Assembly (NCBI GenBank): GCA_037045355.1
Contig: JBAOHO010000012.1
Coordinates: 248,001 to 312,000, forward strand
From: Candidatus Nanopelagicales bacterium
GTDB lineage: Bacteria > Actinomycetota > Actinomycetes > S36-B12 > GCA-2699445
Direction: 5' to 3'
Length of the DNA stretch: 64,000 bases
Shown piece after piece: positions 54,261 through 64,000 of the stretch (its first letter is position 1; each line of letters starts with the position of its first letter). Below the pieces are notes generated by a model. It was given only the letters and a program-made list of their open reading frames with translations, ran no database searches and was not told where the DNA came from. A program made the translations under genes and the position numbers.

Positions 54261-54433
54261 GCGCCTCTTACGATGGCGGGCCCTTCCTGTGTGGGGGGGA
54301 TCAAGGACGGGGGTCGATCCCCGGAAATCGCCCTTCTCGGCCCGTCGCGTGCAGGGGTCGGTCAGCAAACACGGTAAACTGTGGGTCTGCCGCACTCCGA
54401 TCTGGGGTGTTCCCACCCGAAGGAGATCAGCCT

Positions 54434-56401
54434 GTGTCCTACGACGCCAGTGCGATCACTGTCCTCGAAGGTCTGGAAGCCGTCCGCAAACGGCCCGGCA
54501 TGTACATCGGCTCCACCGGTGAGCGGGGGCTGCACCACCTGGTCTACGAAGTCGTCGACAACGCCGTCGACGAGGCCATGGCCGGCTACTGCGACCGCAT
54601 CGACGTCACCCTTCTCGCCGATGGCGGGGTCCGCGTGGTCGACAACGGCCGGGGCATCCCGGTGGACATCCAGGAGAGCGAAGGCCGCCCCGCGGTCGAG
54701 GTGGTCCTGACCGTCCTCCACGCGGGCGGCAAGTTCGGAGGCGGGGGCTACTCGGTCTCCGGCGGCCTGCACGGAGTCGGTGTCTCGGTGGTCAACGCCT
54801 TGTCGACCAGACTCGATGTCGAGGTTCGCCGCGACGGCTCCCATTGGCAGCAGAGTTTCGACGTGGGAGTTCCCGCGGCGGATCTTGTAAAGGGCGAGCC
54901 GACCGCGGAGACCGGGACAAGCATCACGTTCTGGGCCGACCCCGACGTCTTCGAGACCACCCGCTACGACTTCGAAACCCTGTCTCGTCGCTTCCAGGAG
55001 ATGGCCTTCCTCAACAAGGGCCTCACCATCGCCCTGCACGACGAGCGTGAGCATGCGGCCCCTGACCCCGAACTCGACGACGAGGACGAAGTCGAGGCTC
55101 TCCACGACGTCGTCTACCACTACGCCGGCGGCATCGCCGACTTCGTGGTGCATCTGAACGCCACCAAGGGCGCGGCCAACCCGACCGTCATCCACTTCGA
55201 GGCCGAAACCGACGACCAGCACATGGCCGTCGAGATCGCGTTGCAGTGGAACCAGGGCTTCAGCGAGTCGGTCTACACCTTCGCCAACACCATCAACACG
55301 GTTGGCGGTGGCACGCACGAAGAGGGTTTCCGCTCCGCACTCACCACGCTGATGAACAAGTTCGCGCGTGAGTGGGGGATCCTCAAGGACAAACAACCGA
55401 ACCTGTCCGGCGACGACATCCGCGAGGGCCTCACCGCCATCGTGTCGGTCAAGCTCGCCGAACCGCAGTTCGAAGGCCAGACCAAGGGCAAGCTCGGCAA
55501 CACCGAGGCCAAGACCTTCGTGCAGAGAGTCGTCAACGACCACCTCGGCGCCTGGCTCGAAGCCAACCCGACCGAGGGCAAGTCGATCGCCCGAAAGTCC
55601 GTCGACGCCGCTGCGGTGCGGCTCGCGGCCCGCAAGGCGCGTGATCTGGCGCGCAACCGCAAGGGACTCCTCGGTGGGGCGGGGCTGCCGGGCAAGCTCA
55701 TCGACTGCTCCGGGCGCGATCCCGAACGCAACGAACTGTTCATCGTCGAGGGCGACTCGGCCGGTGGCAGCGCACGCAGCGGCCGCGACCCCAAGACCCA
55801 GGCCATCCTCCCCATCCGCGGGAAGATCCTCAACGTCGAGAAGTCCACGCCCGACCGGGCGCTAGGCAACAACGAGGTCCAAGCGATCATCTCCGCGCTG
55901 GGCACCGGGGTCGGCGAAGAGTTCGACCGCGACAAGTTGCGCTACCACAAACTGGTGCTGATGGCCGATGCCGACGTCGACGGCCAGCACATCCGCACAC
56001 TGCTCCTCACGTTCCTCTATCGCTACATGAGGCCCCTGGTCGAGGACGGCTTCATCTACCTCGCGCAGCCCCCCCTGTACAAGATCGAGTGGACCAGCGG
56101 CCCCGTCGAGTTCGCGTATTCGGACCGTGAACGAGACGCGCTCATCGCAGCCGGTCGGGCCGAGGGTCGGCGCATGAAGAAGGGCGAGGAGGTCCAGCGC
56201 TACAAGGGCCTCGGCGAGATGAACGCCAGCGAACTGTGGGAGACCACCATGGATCCCTCCCGGCGGATCATGTTGCAGATCACCGTCGACGACGCCTACC
56301 GCGCCAACGAGATCTTCGAAGAACTCATGGGCGACGACGTCGAGGCCCGCCGCAGCTTCATCCAGCGCAACGCCCGCGATGTCCGGTTCCTGGACATCTG
56401 A
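54434..56401 (+). CDS. gyrB: DNA gyrase subunit B
   Basis: A 655-residue protein. The GHKL ATPase domain starts ITVLEGLEAVRKRPGMYIG, with NAVDEAMAG, DNGRGIPV and GGLHGVGVSVVNALS. The transducer follows. The TOPRIM domain has EGDSAGGSARSGRD and DADVDGQHIRTLLL. The C-terminal GyrA-binding part has GLGEMN. GTG 54434 is preceded by AAGGAG. No intein or insertion is seen. With GyrA it introduces negative supercoils. Confidence 0.96.
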   Translation: MSYDASAITVLEGLEAVRKRPGMYIGSTGERGLHHLVYEVVDNAVDEAMAGYCDRIDVTLLADGGVRVVDNGRGIPVDIQESEGRPAVEVVLTVLHAGGKFGGGGYSVSGGLHGVGVSVVNALSTRLDVEVRRDGSHWQQSFDVGVPAADLVKGEPTAETGTSITFWADPDVFETTRYDFETLSRRFQEMAFLNKGLTIALHDEREHAAPDPELDDEDEVEALHDVVYHYAGGIADFVVHLNATKGAANPTVIHFEAETDDQHMAVEIALQWNQGFSESVYTFANTINTVGGGTHEEGFRSALTTLMNKFAREWGILKDKQPNLSGDDIREGLTAIVSVKLAEPQFEGQTKGKLGNTEAKTFVQRVVNDHLGAWLEANPTEGKSIARKSVDAAAVRLAARKARDLARNRKGLLGGAGLPGKLIDCSGRDPERNELFIVEGDSAGGSARSGRDPKTQAILPIRGKILNVEKSTPDRALGNNEVQAIISALGTGVGEEFDRDKLRYHKLVLMADADVDGQHIRTLLLTFLYRYMRPLVEDGFIYLAQPPLYKIEWTSGPVEFAYSDRERDALIAAGRAEGRRMKKGEEVQRYKGLGEMNASELWETTMDPSRRIMLQITVDDAYRANEIFEELMGDDVEARRSFIQRNARDVRFLDI

Positions 56402-56423
56402 CCGCGACCTGTGAGGACCAACA

Positions 56424-59028
<2,605 letters not shown>

Positions 59029-59055
59029 CCCCCGTGAGGGCCAAGAGGAGGCCGC

Positions 59056-59607
59056 ATGACGAACCCACCAGGTCCCGGTCGGACCGTGGCCGCCCCTCGG
59101 GTGGTCCCGACCGCCGATACCCGGGTGATCCCGGCGGTCGACCCGAATCAACGGGCAGTCCCCACTCCACCACCGTCCGCAGTCAACCAGGCCCAGGAGG
59201 CGCGCATGTCGCGAGCTGATGCACCTGCTCCCAAGGCGCGCGCCCGCCACGCGCACCTGTTCGTCACGCACATCGACCCGTGGTCGGTCATGAAGAACGC
59301 GTTCATGCTGTCGATCGCGATCGCCATCGTGATCATCGTGGCCGTCACCGTGCTGTGGAGCATGCTGTCGTTGAGCGGCACGCTCGATGCCATCACCCGC
59401 ACGATCACCGACATCGCCGGCGGCGGGGCCAACAGCATCGATGCCTCCAGCCTTTTCTCGTTCTCGCGGGTCGTGGGCATCTCGGCGCTGTTGTCCGTGC
59501 TCGAGGTCATCCTGCTCACCGCGCTGGCGACCCTGTTCGCCTTCCTGTACAACCTGGCCGTCGGCATCACCGGTGGTCTACAGGTCACCCTCACCGACGA
59601 CTCCTGA
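59056..59607 (+). CDS. DUF3566 membrane protein
   Basis: A 183-residue protein: about 60 disordered Pro/Ala/Val-rich residues, then the DUF3566 domain. That domain has HLFVTHIDPWSVMKNAFMLS, a first span (IAIVIIVAVTVLWSML), an extracytoplasmic loop, and a second span (ALLSVLEVILLTALATLFAFLYNLAVGI). It sits after gyrA and before tRNA-Ile exactly as Rv0007 does. The function of the family is unknown. Confidence 0.9.
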   Translation: MTNPPGPGRTVAAPRVVPTADTRVIPAVDPNQRAVPTPPPSAVNQAQEARMSRADAPAPKARARHAHLFVTHIDPWSVMKNAFMLSIAIAIVIIVAVTVLWSMLSLSGTLDAITRTITDIAGGGANSIDASSLFSFSRVVGISALLSVLEVILLTALATLFAFLYNLAVGITGGLQVTLTDDS

Positions 59608-59664
59608 TCCACCCGGGCGGATTTCACTCGACTCGACGCGTCAGATAACCTTTCGGGTGTTCGC

Positions 59665-59739
59665 GGGCCTATAGCTCAGCCTGGTTAGAGCGCTTCCCTG
59701 ATAAGGAAGAGGTCGATGGTTCAAGTCCATCTAGGCCCA
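59665..59739 (+). tRNA. tRNA-Ile (GAU)
   Basis: A 75-base cloverleaf. The acceptor arms GGGCCTA and TAGGCCC pair fully and the discriminator is A. The D arm contains AGCTCAGCCTGGTTAGAGC. The anticodon loop CTGATAA sits between CTTCC and GGAAG, and the T arm is GGTTCAAGTCC. The CCA end is not encoded. Confidence 0.97.
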
Positions 59740-59783
59740 CGCTGGCGGCCGTTCCGCCCAGCGCCCGACGAAGGGATAGGCGC

Positions 59784-60119
59784 ATGAGCGCTTTCAAGAA
59801 AGTCCTGTTGATCGGTGCCGTCGCAGGCGTCGGCTACCTGGTGTATCGCCAGCGCATGGCGTCTCGCGCCGAGGACGATCTGTGGAGTGAAGCCACCAAC
59901 GCCCCCGACCTGACGAGTGCCTACCAGCCCGTCTTCGACTCTCCGGCACCCGAGAAGGAAGCCGCCCCAGCGCCCAAGCCGGCGACTGCGAAGGCTCCGG
60001 ACAAGCCCGCCGCCGAGAAGGCCGAGGCGGTCAAGGATGCCGCCAAGGACGCGGCGAAGGACGCCGGAGATCAGGTCAAAGACGCTGCCAAGGGTGCCGC
60101 GGGCGATTCGTCGTCCTGA
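59784..60119 (+). CDS. DLW-39 family protein with long Lys/Ala tail
   Basis: A 111-residue protein. The first 40 residues (MSAFKKVLLIGAVAGVGYLV, then RQRMASRAEDDLWSEAT) match the DLW-39 family, found between tRNA-Ile and tRNA-Ala in many actinobacteria: one membrane span and the DLW motif. The family is normally about 39 residues; here some 70 more follow, rich in Pro, Ala, Lys and Asp, ending in repeated AAKDA units that look like a charged helix. The role is unknown. Confidence 0.88.
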   Translation: MSAFKKVLLIGAVAGVGYLVYRQRMASRAEDDLWSEATNAPDLTSAYQPVFDSPAPEKEAAPAPKPATAKAPDKPAAEKAEAVKDAAKDAAKDAGDQVKDAAKGAAGDSSS

Positions 60120-60126
60120 CGGCTCC

Positions 60127-60199
60127 GGGGGCGTAGCTCAACTGGCAGAGCACCGCCTTTGCAAGGCGGGGGTTGAGGGTTCAAGTCCCTTCGCCTCCA
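60127..60199 (+). tRNA. tRNA-Ala (UGC)
   Basis: A 73-base cloverleaf. The acceptor arms GGGGGCG and CGCCTCC pair with one G-U, and the discriminator is A. The D arm contains AGCTCAACTGGCAGAGC. The anticodon stem-loop is CGCCT-TTGCAAG-GCG with anticodon TGC, and the T arm is GGTTCAAGTCC. No encoded CCA. Confidence 0.97.
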
Positions 60200-60241
60200 C
60201 CCGGTAGGGCGCTGTCGTGCGTCCCATGGCAGGATCACGCT

Positions 60242-60760
60242 GTGACCACCTACGCGACTCTGCACACCACCAAGGGCGACATCAAGGTCGAACTGTTCGA
60301 CAACCATGCCCCGAAGACAGTCCGCAACTTCGTGGGCCTGGCGACCGGCGAGATCGAATGGACCCATCCGGGCACGGGCAAGAAGACCACTGACCCGTTG
60401 TACAACGGGGTGATCTTCCATCGCGTGATCCCGCAGTTCATGATCCAAGGCGGCGACCCCGTCGGGCGGGGAACCGGTGGGCCTGGCTACCGCTTCGCCG
60501 ACGAGTTCCATCCGGAGCTTCAGTTCGACAAGCCCTATCTGTTGGCCATGGCCAACGCCGGACCGAACACCAACGGATCGCAGTTCTTCATCACCACCGC
60601 CGCGACCCCGTGGCTCGACCGCAAGCACACCATCTTCGGCGCCGTGATCGAAGGCCAGGACGTCGTGGACGCCATCGAATCGGTTCCCACGGGTGCCCAG
60701 GATCGCCCCGTGACCGATGTCGTCATCACCGGCATCGACATCGAGCGGAGCGAATCCTGA
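60242..60760 (+). CDS. ppiA: Cyclophilin-type peptidyl-prolyl cis-trans isomerase
   Basis: A 172-residue cytoplasmic cyclophilin. It begins ATLHTTKGDIKVELFDNHAP. The catalytic region is FHRVIPQFMIQGGDPVGRG with Arg and Gln of the active site, followed by LAMANAGPNTNGSQFFITT and the Trp in TPWLDRKHTIFG. It speeds proline isomerisation during protein folding. GTG 60242 is the start; the open frame upstream runs into tRNA-Ala. Position after tRNA-Ala matches ppiA (Rv0009). Confidence 0.95.
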   Translation: MTTYATLHTTKGDIKVELFDNHAPKTVRNFVGLATGEIEWTHPGTGKKTTDPLYNGVIFHRVIPQFMIQGGDPVGRGTGGPGYRFADEFHPELQFDKPYLLAMANAGPNTNGSQFFITTAATPWLDRKHTIFGAVIEGQDVVDAIESVPTGAQDRPVTDVVITGIDIERSES

Positions 60761-61683
60761 CCGAGCCGACGCCGGCGGTTCCGGCCGCTGCGCCGGTCTG
60801 CTACCGGCATCCCGACCGCGAGACCTACATCACCTGTGCTCGCTGCCACCGTCCGATCTGTCCGGACTGCATGGTGGACGCGTCAGTGGGATTTCATTGC
60901 CCGGAGTGTGTGGCGCAGGCAGCCGCCCGGTCACGCTCGCCCATCACCCCGATGGGTGGAACGCCGATCCGCCGGGCCACGGTCACACAGGTGCTGATCG
61001 GCATCAATCTGGTCGCGTTCGTCCTTGAACTCGTGGCGGGCCTGGACGGGGTGATCACCGGTTTTGGAATGTCCCCGGCCGCGGTGTCGGTCGGCGGGGA
61101 ATGGTGGCGCTTGCTGACCGCCGCGTTCCTGCACGGTGGGTTTCTGCACATCGCGTTCAACATGTACGTCCTGTGGGTGATCGGACCGCAACTGGAGTCG
61201 GTGTTCGGCCACATCCGGTACCTCATCTTGTTCCTGCTGTCCGCTCTGGGCGGCAGCGTCGTGTCGTACACATTCGGGCCGTTCGCCACCGTCTCCGTCG
61301 GTGCGAGTGGCGCGATCTTCGGGCTCATGGCGGCACTGATCGTGGCGGGTCGGTCGATGCGCGCCGACGTCACTCAGATCGTCATCTTGTTGGTGATCAA
61401 CGTGGTGATCGGCTTCGTCGCCCCCGGTATCGACTGGCGGGCGCACCTCGGAGGAGCCGTCGTCGGAGCCGTCGTGGCTGCCGTCATGGCCTACGCGCCG
61501 AAGGATGGCCGCGTGCTGTGGCAGAGCCTCGGGGTTCTCGCGGTGTGCGCGATTCTGGTGACGATGATGCTGCTGCGAACCGCCCAGATCAACGGTGAGG
61601 TAGCCCTGCTAATCGACAACAGCGGGCAGGCGATGGCCGGACCGACTGAGCAGCGCCAGGACGATCCCGGCGATCACCAGTAG
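60757..61683 (+). CDS. Rhomboid family intramembrane serine protease with zinc ribbon
   Basis: About 308 residues. The N-terminal B-box-type zinc motif (CYRHPDRETYITCARCHRPICPDCM, then FHCPECV) is followed by six or seven membrane spans. These carry the rhomboid WWRLLTAAFLHGGFLHIAFNM, the catalytic Ser in VGASGAIFGLMAAL and the His in RAHLGGAVVGAVV. No ATG, GTG or TTG fits. The homologous start TEPTP follows a CTG at 60757 that overlaps the ppiA stop (CTGA), with GGAG upstream, so CTG is taken as start. The last 25 codons overlap the convergent EamA gene. A TAG at about 61600 in the +1 frame suggests the true end if one base is extra. Confidence 0.85.
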   Translation: MTEPTPAVPAAAPVCYRHPDRETYITCARCHRPICPDCMVDASVGFHCPECVAQAAARSRSPITPMGGTPIRRATVTQVLIGINLVAFVLELVAGLDGVITGFGMSPAAVSVGGEWWRLLTAAFLHGGFLHIAFNMYVLWVIGPQLESVFGHIRYLILFLLSALGGSVVSYTFGPFATVSVGASGAIFGLMAALIVAGRSMRADVTQIVILLVINVVIGFVAPGIDWRAHLGGAVVGAVVAAVMAYAPKDGRVLWQSLGVLAVCAILVTMMLLRTAQINGEVALLIDNSGQAMAGPTEQRQDDPGDHQ

Positions 61684-62562
61684 CGCGCCCACGAGTTGCA
61701 CCGCGGCGGCCGTTTCGCCGAACAACCACCAGGCCACCGCACCCGCGGCGATCGGTTCGGCCGTGGCCAGGACGCTGACTGTGGTGGCGGGGACCCACCG
61801 CATGGCCGAGGTCTCGGCTGCGAACGGAACGACAGTGCCCAGTGACACCAGCCACGCGAAGAGCAGGATCGCTGGGACCATGAGGCCGCTGATGGGCAGT
61901 GTGATCGGACTGCTGTAGTCGACCTCCCACACCGGGATCAGGGTCGGAATCAGCGGCGTGGCGAGCAACCACACGACCGCCGCGATAGCGAATCCCCAGA
62001 AGCTGACGACGAACGGATTCGTGTCCGCGACCAGTTCCTCACCCACCACGAAGTACACGGCGAACGACAGTCCCGCTCCGAAAGCCGCGGCCACTCCCCA
62101 GGGGTCGAGTCCCGACAAGCCGGCCCCGGCGACCAGTGCCAGACCGATCACGGTCAAGGCCAGCGCGGGCCACAGTAGGTTGCTGACGAACTGCCGCTGC
62201 ACGAAGCGGGCCCACAATGCGACCCACACCGGTCCGAGGAACTCGATGAGCAGCGCCAACCCGATCGGGATGCGCGCGATGGCCTCGAAGTACAGCGCCT
62301 GGACCAAGGCCAGCCCCAGGATCCCGTACACGACGATTCGCGTGCGGTGGTGAGCCGGAAGGCGGAAGGAGCGTCCGGCCACCAACAGGATGACCGCGAG
62401 CAGCACGGTCGCCCCCAGGGCGCGGAATTGGGACAACGTCCACGCGGAGACCCCGGTGTCCAGGATGAGGCGCGAGACCGCGGCGTTCAGGGAGAAACAG
62501 GTGACCCCGATGAGAACGAGTGTGTAGCCGCGCACCGAGCCACCGAGCGGCGAGTTATCCAC
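61609..62562 (-). CDS. EamA/DMT-family transporter
   Basis: A 317-residue protein with ten membrane segments in two EamA repeats. The first repeat has YTLVLIGVTCFSLNAAVSRLIL through ALYFEAIARIPIGLALLIEFLGPVWVAL. The second runs from GVAAAFGAGLSFAVYFVVGE to TVSVLATAEPIAAGAVAWWLFGE and a final span. Members export amino acids, nucleosides or drugs; the substrate is not evident. In position it replaces the small protein gene seen next to crgA in mycobacteria. Its 5' end overlaps a perfect DnaA box. Confidence 0.88.
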   Translation of the reverse strand: MDNSPLGGSVRGYTLVLIGVTCFSLNAAVSRLILDTGVSAWTLSQFRALGATVLLAVILLVAGRSFRLPAHHRTRIVVYGILGLALVQALYFEAIARIPIGLALLIEFLGPVWVALWARFVQRQFVSNLLWPALALTVIGLALVAGAGLSGLDPWGVAAAFGAGLSFAVYFVVGEELVADTNPFVVSFWGFAIAAVVWLLATPLIPTLIPVWEVDYSSPITLPISGLMVPAILLFAWLVSLGTVVPFAAETSAMRWVPATTVSVLATAEPIAAGAVAWWLFGETAAAVQLVGALLVIAGIVLALLSRSGHRLPAVVD

Positions 62563-62817
62563 AGCCTTGTCCCCAGTGGGGAAAACTTACACGGTTGTAG
62601 TTCGGGGGATCACCCGGAATGTCCCGGTTGTGGAAACCTGTGGAAACTGGTGTGACCTGCGCCCTATGGCAACCACTATTTGCGTGACAACGCTTACGTT
62701 TTGTGGTCCCTGGCGGGGTAGTTGGCCACAAACGGGTAACTCGTACTTGCGCACCGAAACCACACGAGCACGCTGCGTCATGAGGATCCGAGCAGACTGT
62801 GGATAACTGTGGGGATG
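62555..62817. other. DnaA-box cluster between the EamA gene and crgA
   Basis: Within 263 bases I find two perfect DnaA boxes, TTATCCACA at 62555-62563 (+) and 62798-62806 (minus). Two more have one mismatch: TTGTCCCCA 62567-62575 and TTGGCCACA 62722-62730. At least three have two mismatches: GTTTCCACA on the minus strand at 62629-62637 and 62639-62647, and one at 62809-62817. The region is more AT-rich than its surroundings around 62581-62610 and 62675-62705. It looks like an origin or a DnaA-titrating or regulatory locus. Confidence 0.7.
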
Positions 62818-62865
62818 ACGCGGGCCCACTCTCTGGCGGAGATCCCTCCCAACCGGTGGGAACTC

Positions 62866-63138
62866 CTACTGCCACTTGGTGGACAGGAAGAACCCAGCGG
62901 CGATGAAGACGAAGCCGATCGCCACGTTCCAGCCTGCCAACGGACCCATCACCGGATTCTCCGGCGCGATGTACCACGTCACGATCCACAGCAGCCCGAT
63001 CACAAAAAGTGCGACCATCACGGGCGCCACCCAACGAGCACCGTCGACCTTCACCGGAATGCGGCTGGGAGCCGATTCGCCGGCCTTCTTAGGCGGCGGC
63101 GTGTAGGCCTGCTTCTTGCGGCGGCGCGACTCCGGCAC
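62866..63138 (-). CDS. crgA: Cell division protein CrgA
   Basis: A 90-residue protein with a basic N terminus (MPESRRRKKQAYTPPPKKAG) and two spans (WVAPVMVALFVIGLLWIVTWYI and WNVAIGFVFIAAGFFLS) ending in TKWQ. This is the standard CrgA layout. CrgA is restricted to actinobacteria and tethers FtsZ, FtsQ, FtsI and PBPs at the septum. Its place between ppiA/rhomboid and pabA agrees with mycobacteria (Rv0011c). Confidence 0.95.
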   Translation of the reverse strand: MPESRRRKKQAYTPPPKKAGESAPSRIPVKVDGARWVAPVMVALFVIGLLWIVTWYIAPENPVMGPLAGWNVAIGFVFIAAGFFLSTKWQ

Positions 63139-63295
63139 GGCGTTCCTTTCGCTGGACTGACCCCATGATGCCCCACGGGGCCAATGACTTCCACGAGACC
63201 GCTGTCTACTCTGGTGATCTCACGCCGCATCACCGAGGATCCGCACCAGTGCACCTGCCCCGGACGCCACCTGCGAGCCCCAGGATGGAGATTTC

Positions 63296-63925
63296 ATGAG
63301 CCTGTCCGTCCTCGTCGTCGACAACTACGACTCGTTCGTGTTCAACCTCGCGCAGTACCTGCAGCAGTTGGGTGCCGACGTCACCGTGCTCCGCAACGAC
63401 GAAGTTCCGCTGGACGCGGTGCCGGACTACGACGGCGTGCTGCTCAGCCCCGGTCCGGGCACACCAGCTGATTCCGGGGTCTGCCCCGACATCGTGCGCC
63501 GCTTCGGCCCAACTGTGCCCGTCTTCGGCGTGTGTCTGGGGCACCAGGCGATCGCCGAGGTCTACGGTGCCGTCGTGGATCGCGCTCCTGAACTGCTGCA
63601 CGGCAAAACGTCCCTGGTGGTCCATGACGGTCGCGGAGTGTTCACCGGGATTCCGTCACCGTTCACGGCCACCCGCTACCACTCGCTGGCGGTCGACCCG
63701 GCGACGGTTCCGAGCGAACTCGAGGTGTCCGCACACACCCAGGACTCGGGAGTGATCATGGGTATTCGGCACCGGGAGTACCCGGTCGAGGGGGTGCAGT
63801 TCCACCCGGAATCCGTCATGACCGAGCACGGCCACCGACTGCTGGCCAACTGGCTGACCAGTTGCGGCGACGCGGACGCGGTGGCGCGCAGTGCGGGACT
63901 GCGACCCGTCGTCCAACAGGGCTGA
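63296..63925 (+). CDS. pabA: Glutamine amidotransferase of anthranilate/aminodeoxychorismate synthase
   Basis: A 209-residue class I glutamine amidotransferase. The start VLVVDNYDSFVFNLAQYL is the classic TrpG/PabA opening. The oxyanion region is LSPGPGTP, the nucleophile Cys is in PVFGVCLGHQAI, and His/Glu are in GVQFHPESVMTEHG. It passes ammonia from glutamine to chorismate in tryptophan or folate synthesis. The partner subunit is not in the window, so TrpG versus PabA stays open. Its place after crgA matches Rv0013, which precedes pknB. Confidence 0.9.
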   Translation: MSLSVLVVDNYDSFVFNLAQYLQQLGADVTVLRNDEVPLDAVPDYDGVLLSPGPGTPADSGVCPDIVRRFGPTVPVFGVCLGHQAIAEVYGAVVDRAPELLHGKTSLVVHDGRGVFTGIPSPFTATRYHSLAVDPATVPSELEVSAHTQDSGVIMGIRHREYPVEGVQFHPESVMTEHGHRLLANWLTSCGDADAVARSAGLRPVVQQG

Positions 63926-63970
63926 CCGGAGTCCCACGACTCGGCATCCCGGGTCGACTCAGGCTCGGGT

Positions 63971-64000
63971 TTAGGAGCTCGGCGTCAGTTCGGAACGGTG
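63971..64000 (-). CDS. Possible 3' end of a convergent gene (pknB expected)
   Basis: On the minus strand the last ten codons of the window read HRSELTPSS followed by TAA (63971-63973). In mycobacteria pknB lies next on this strand. The piece is too short to identify. Confidence 0.25.
   Translation of the reverse strand, partial: HRSELTPSS

Overview
The window is high-GC actinobacterial chromosome (Actinomycetia; order not resolved). About half of it follows the conserved replication-origin neighbourhood known from mycobacteria and streptomycetes. Diagnostic actinobacterial genes include crgA, a DLW-39 family gene next to tRNA-Ile, a DUF3566 gene, sigM/anti-sigma/trxB/trxA/cwlM, a pseudokinase beside murJ, PadR next to ino1, and an EtfD-like iron-sulfur reductase.

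Layout. (1) 1-8.7 kb: end of a membrane protein gene, a DUF2752 protein, a large secreted lipase-like protein, an EtfD-like membrane iron-sulfur reductase, and a secreted SGNH hydrolase. (2) 8.4-17.3 kb: a surface-polysaccharide block with an ATP-grasp enzyme, a beta-propeller protein, an anchored metallophosphoesterase, a secreted glycoside hydrolase with a fibronectin III domain, a GT4 glycosyltransferase and a polyprenyl-phosphate sugar-1-phosphate transferase. (3) 17.4-26.2 kb: PadR-ino1, a Na+/H+ antiporter, a secreted protein of unknown function, an MFS transporter, pcnA and a glycosyltransferase. (4) 26.4-37.1 kb: Nudix, DUF6049, murJ, a small membrane protein, the separate pseudokinase, sigM, its anti-sigma factor, trxB, trxA, cwlM. 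(5) 37-48 kb: aminotransferase, a D-Ala-D-Ala ligase homologue, then parB, parA, rsmG, jag, yidC, two inserted accessory genes, yidD, rnpA and rpmH on the minus strand. Two perfect parS sites lie inside parA and rsmG. (6) 48.5-59.6 kb: dnaA, dnaN, recF, DUF721, gyrB, gyrA, DUF3566 on the plus strand. (7) 59.6-64 kb: tRNA-Ile, DLW-39, tRNA-Ala, ppiA, rhomboid, EamA transporter, a DnaA-box cluster, crgA, pabA/trpG.

The divergence of rpmH (minus) and dnaA (plus) and the nearby parS sites place the origin here. However, the dnaA-dnaN gap has few recognisable DnaA boxes, whereas the EamA-crgA gap at 62.55-62.82 kb has a dense cluster.

A strong quality signal runs through the window. At least eight single-base frame breaks are present in six genes, including gyrA and trxB, and every one is repaired by removing one base. 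This points to uncorrected insertion errors in the assembly rather than real pseudogenes. Two further convergent gene ends look affected in the same way. Short tandem repeats with periods of 11-23 bases are unusually common between genes and, in multiples of three, inside some genes such as rnpA. No CRISPR array, insertion sequence or prophage was seen.
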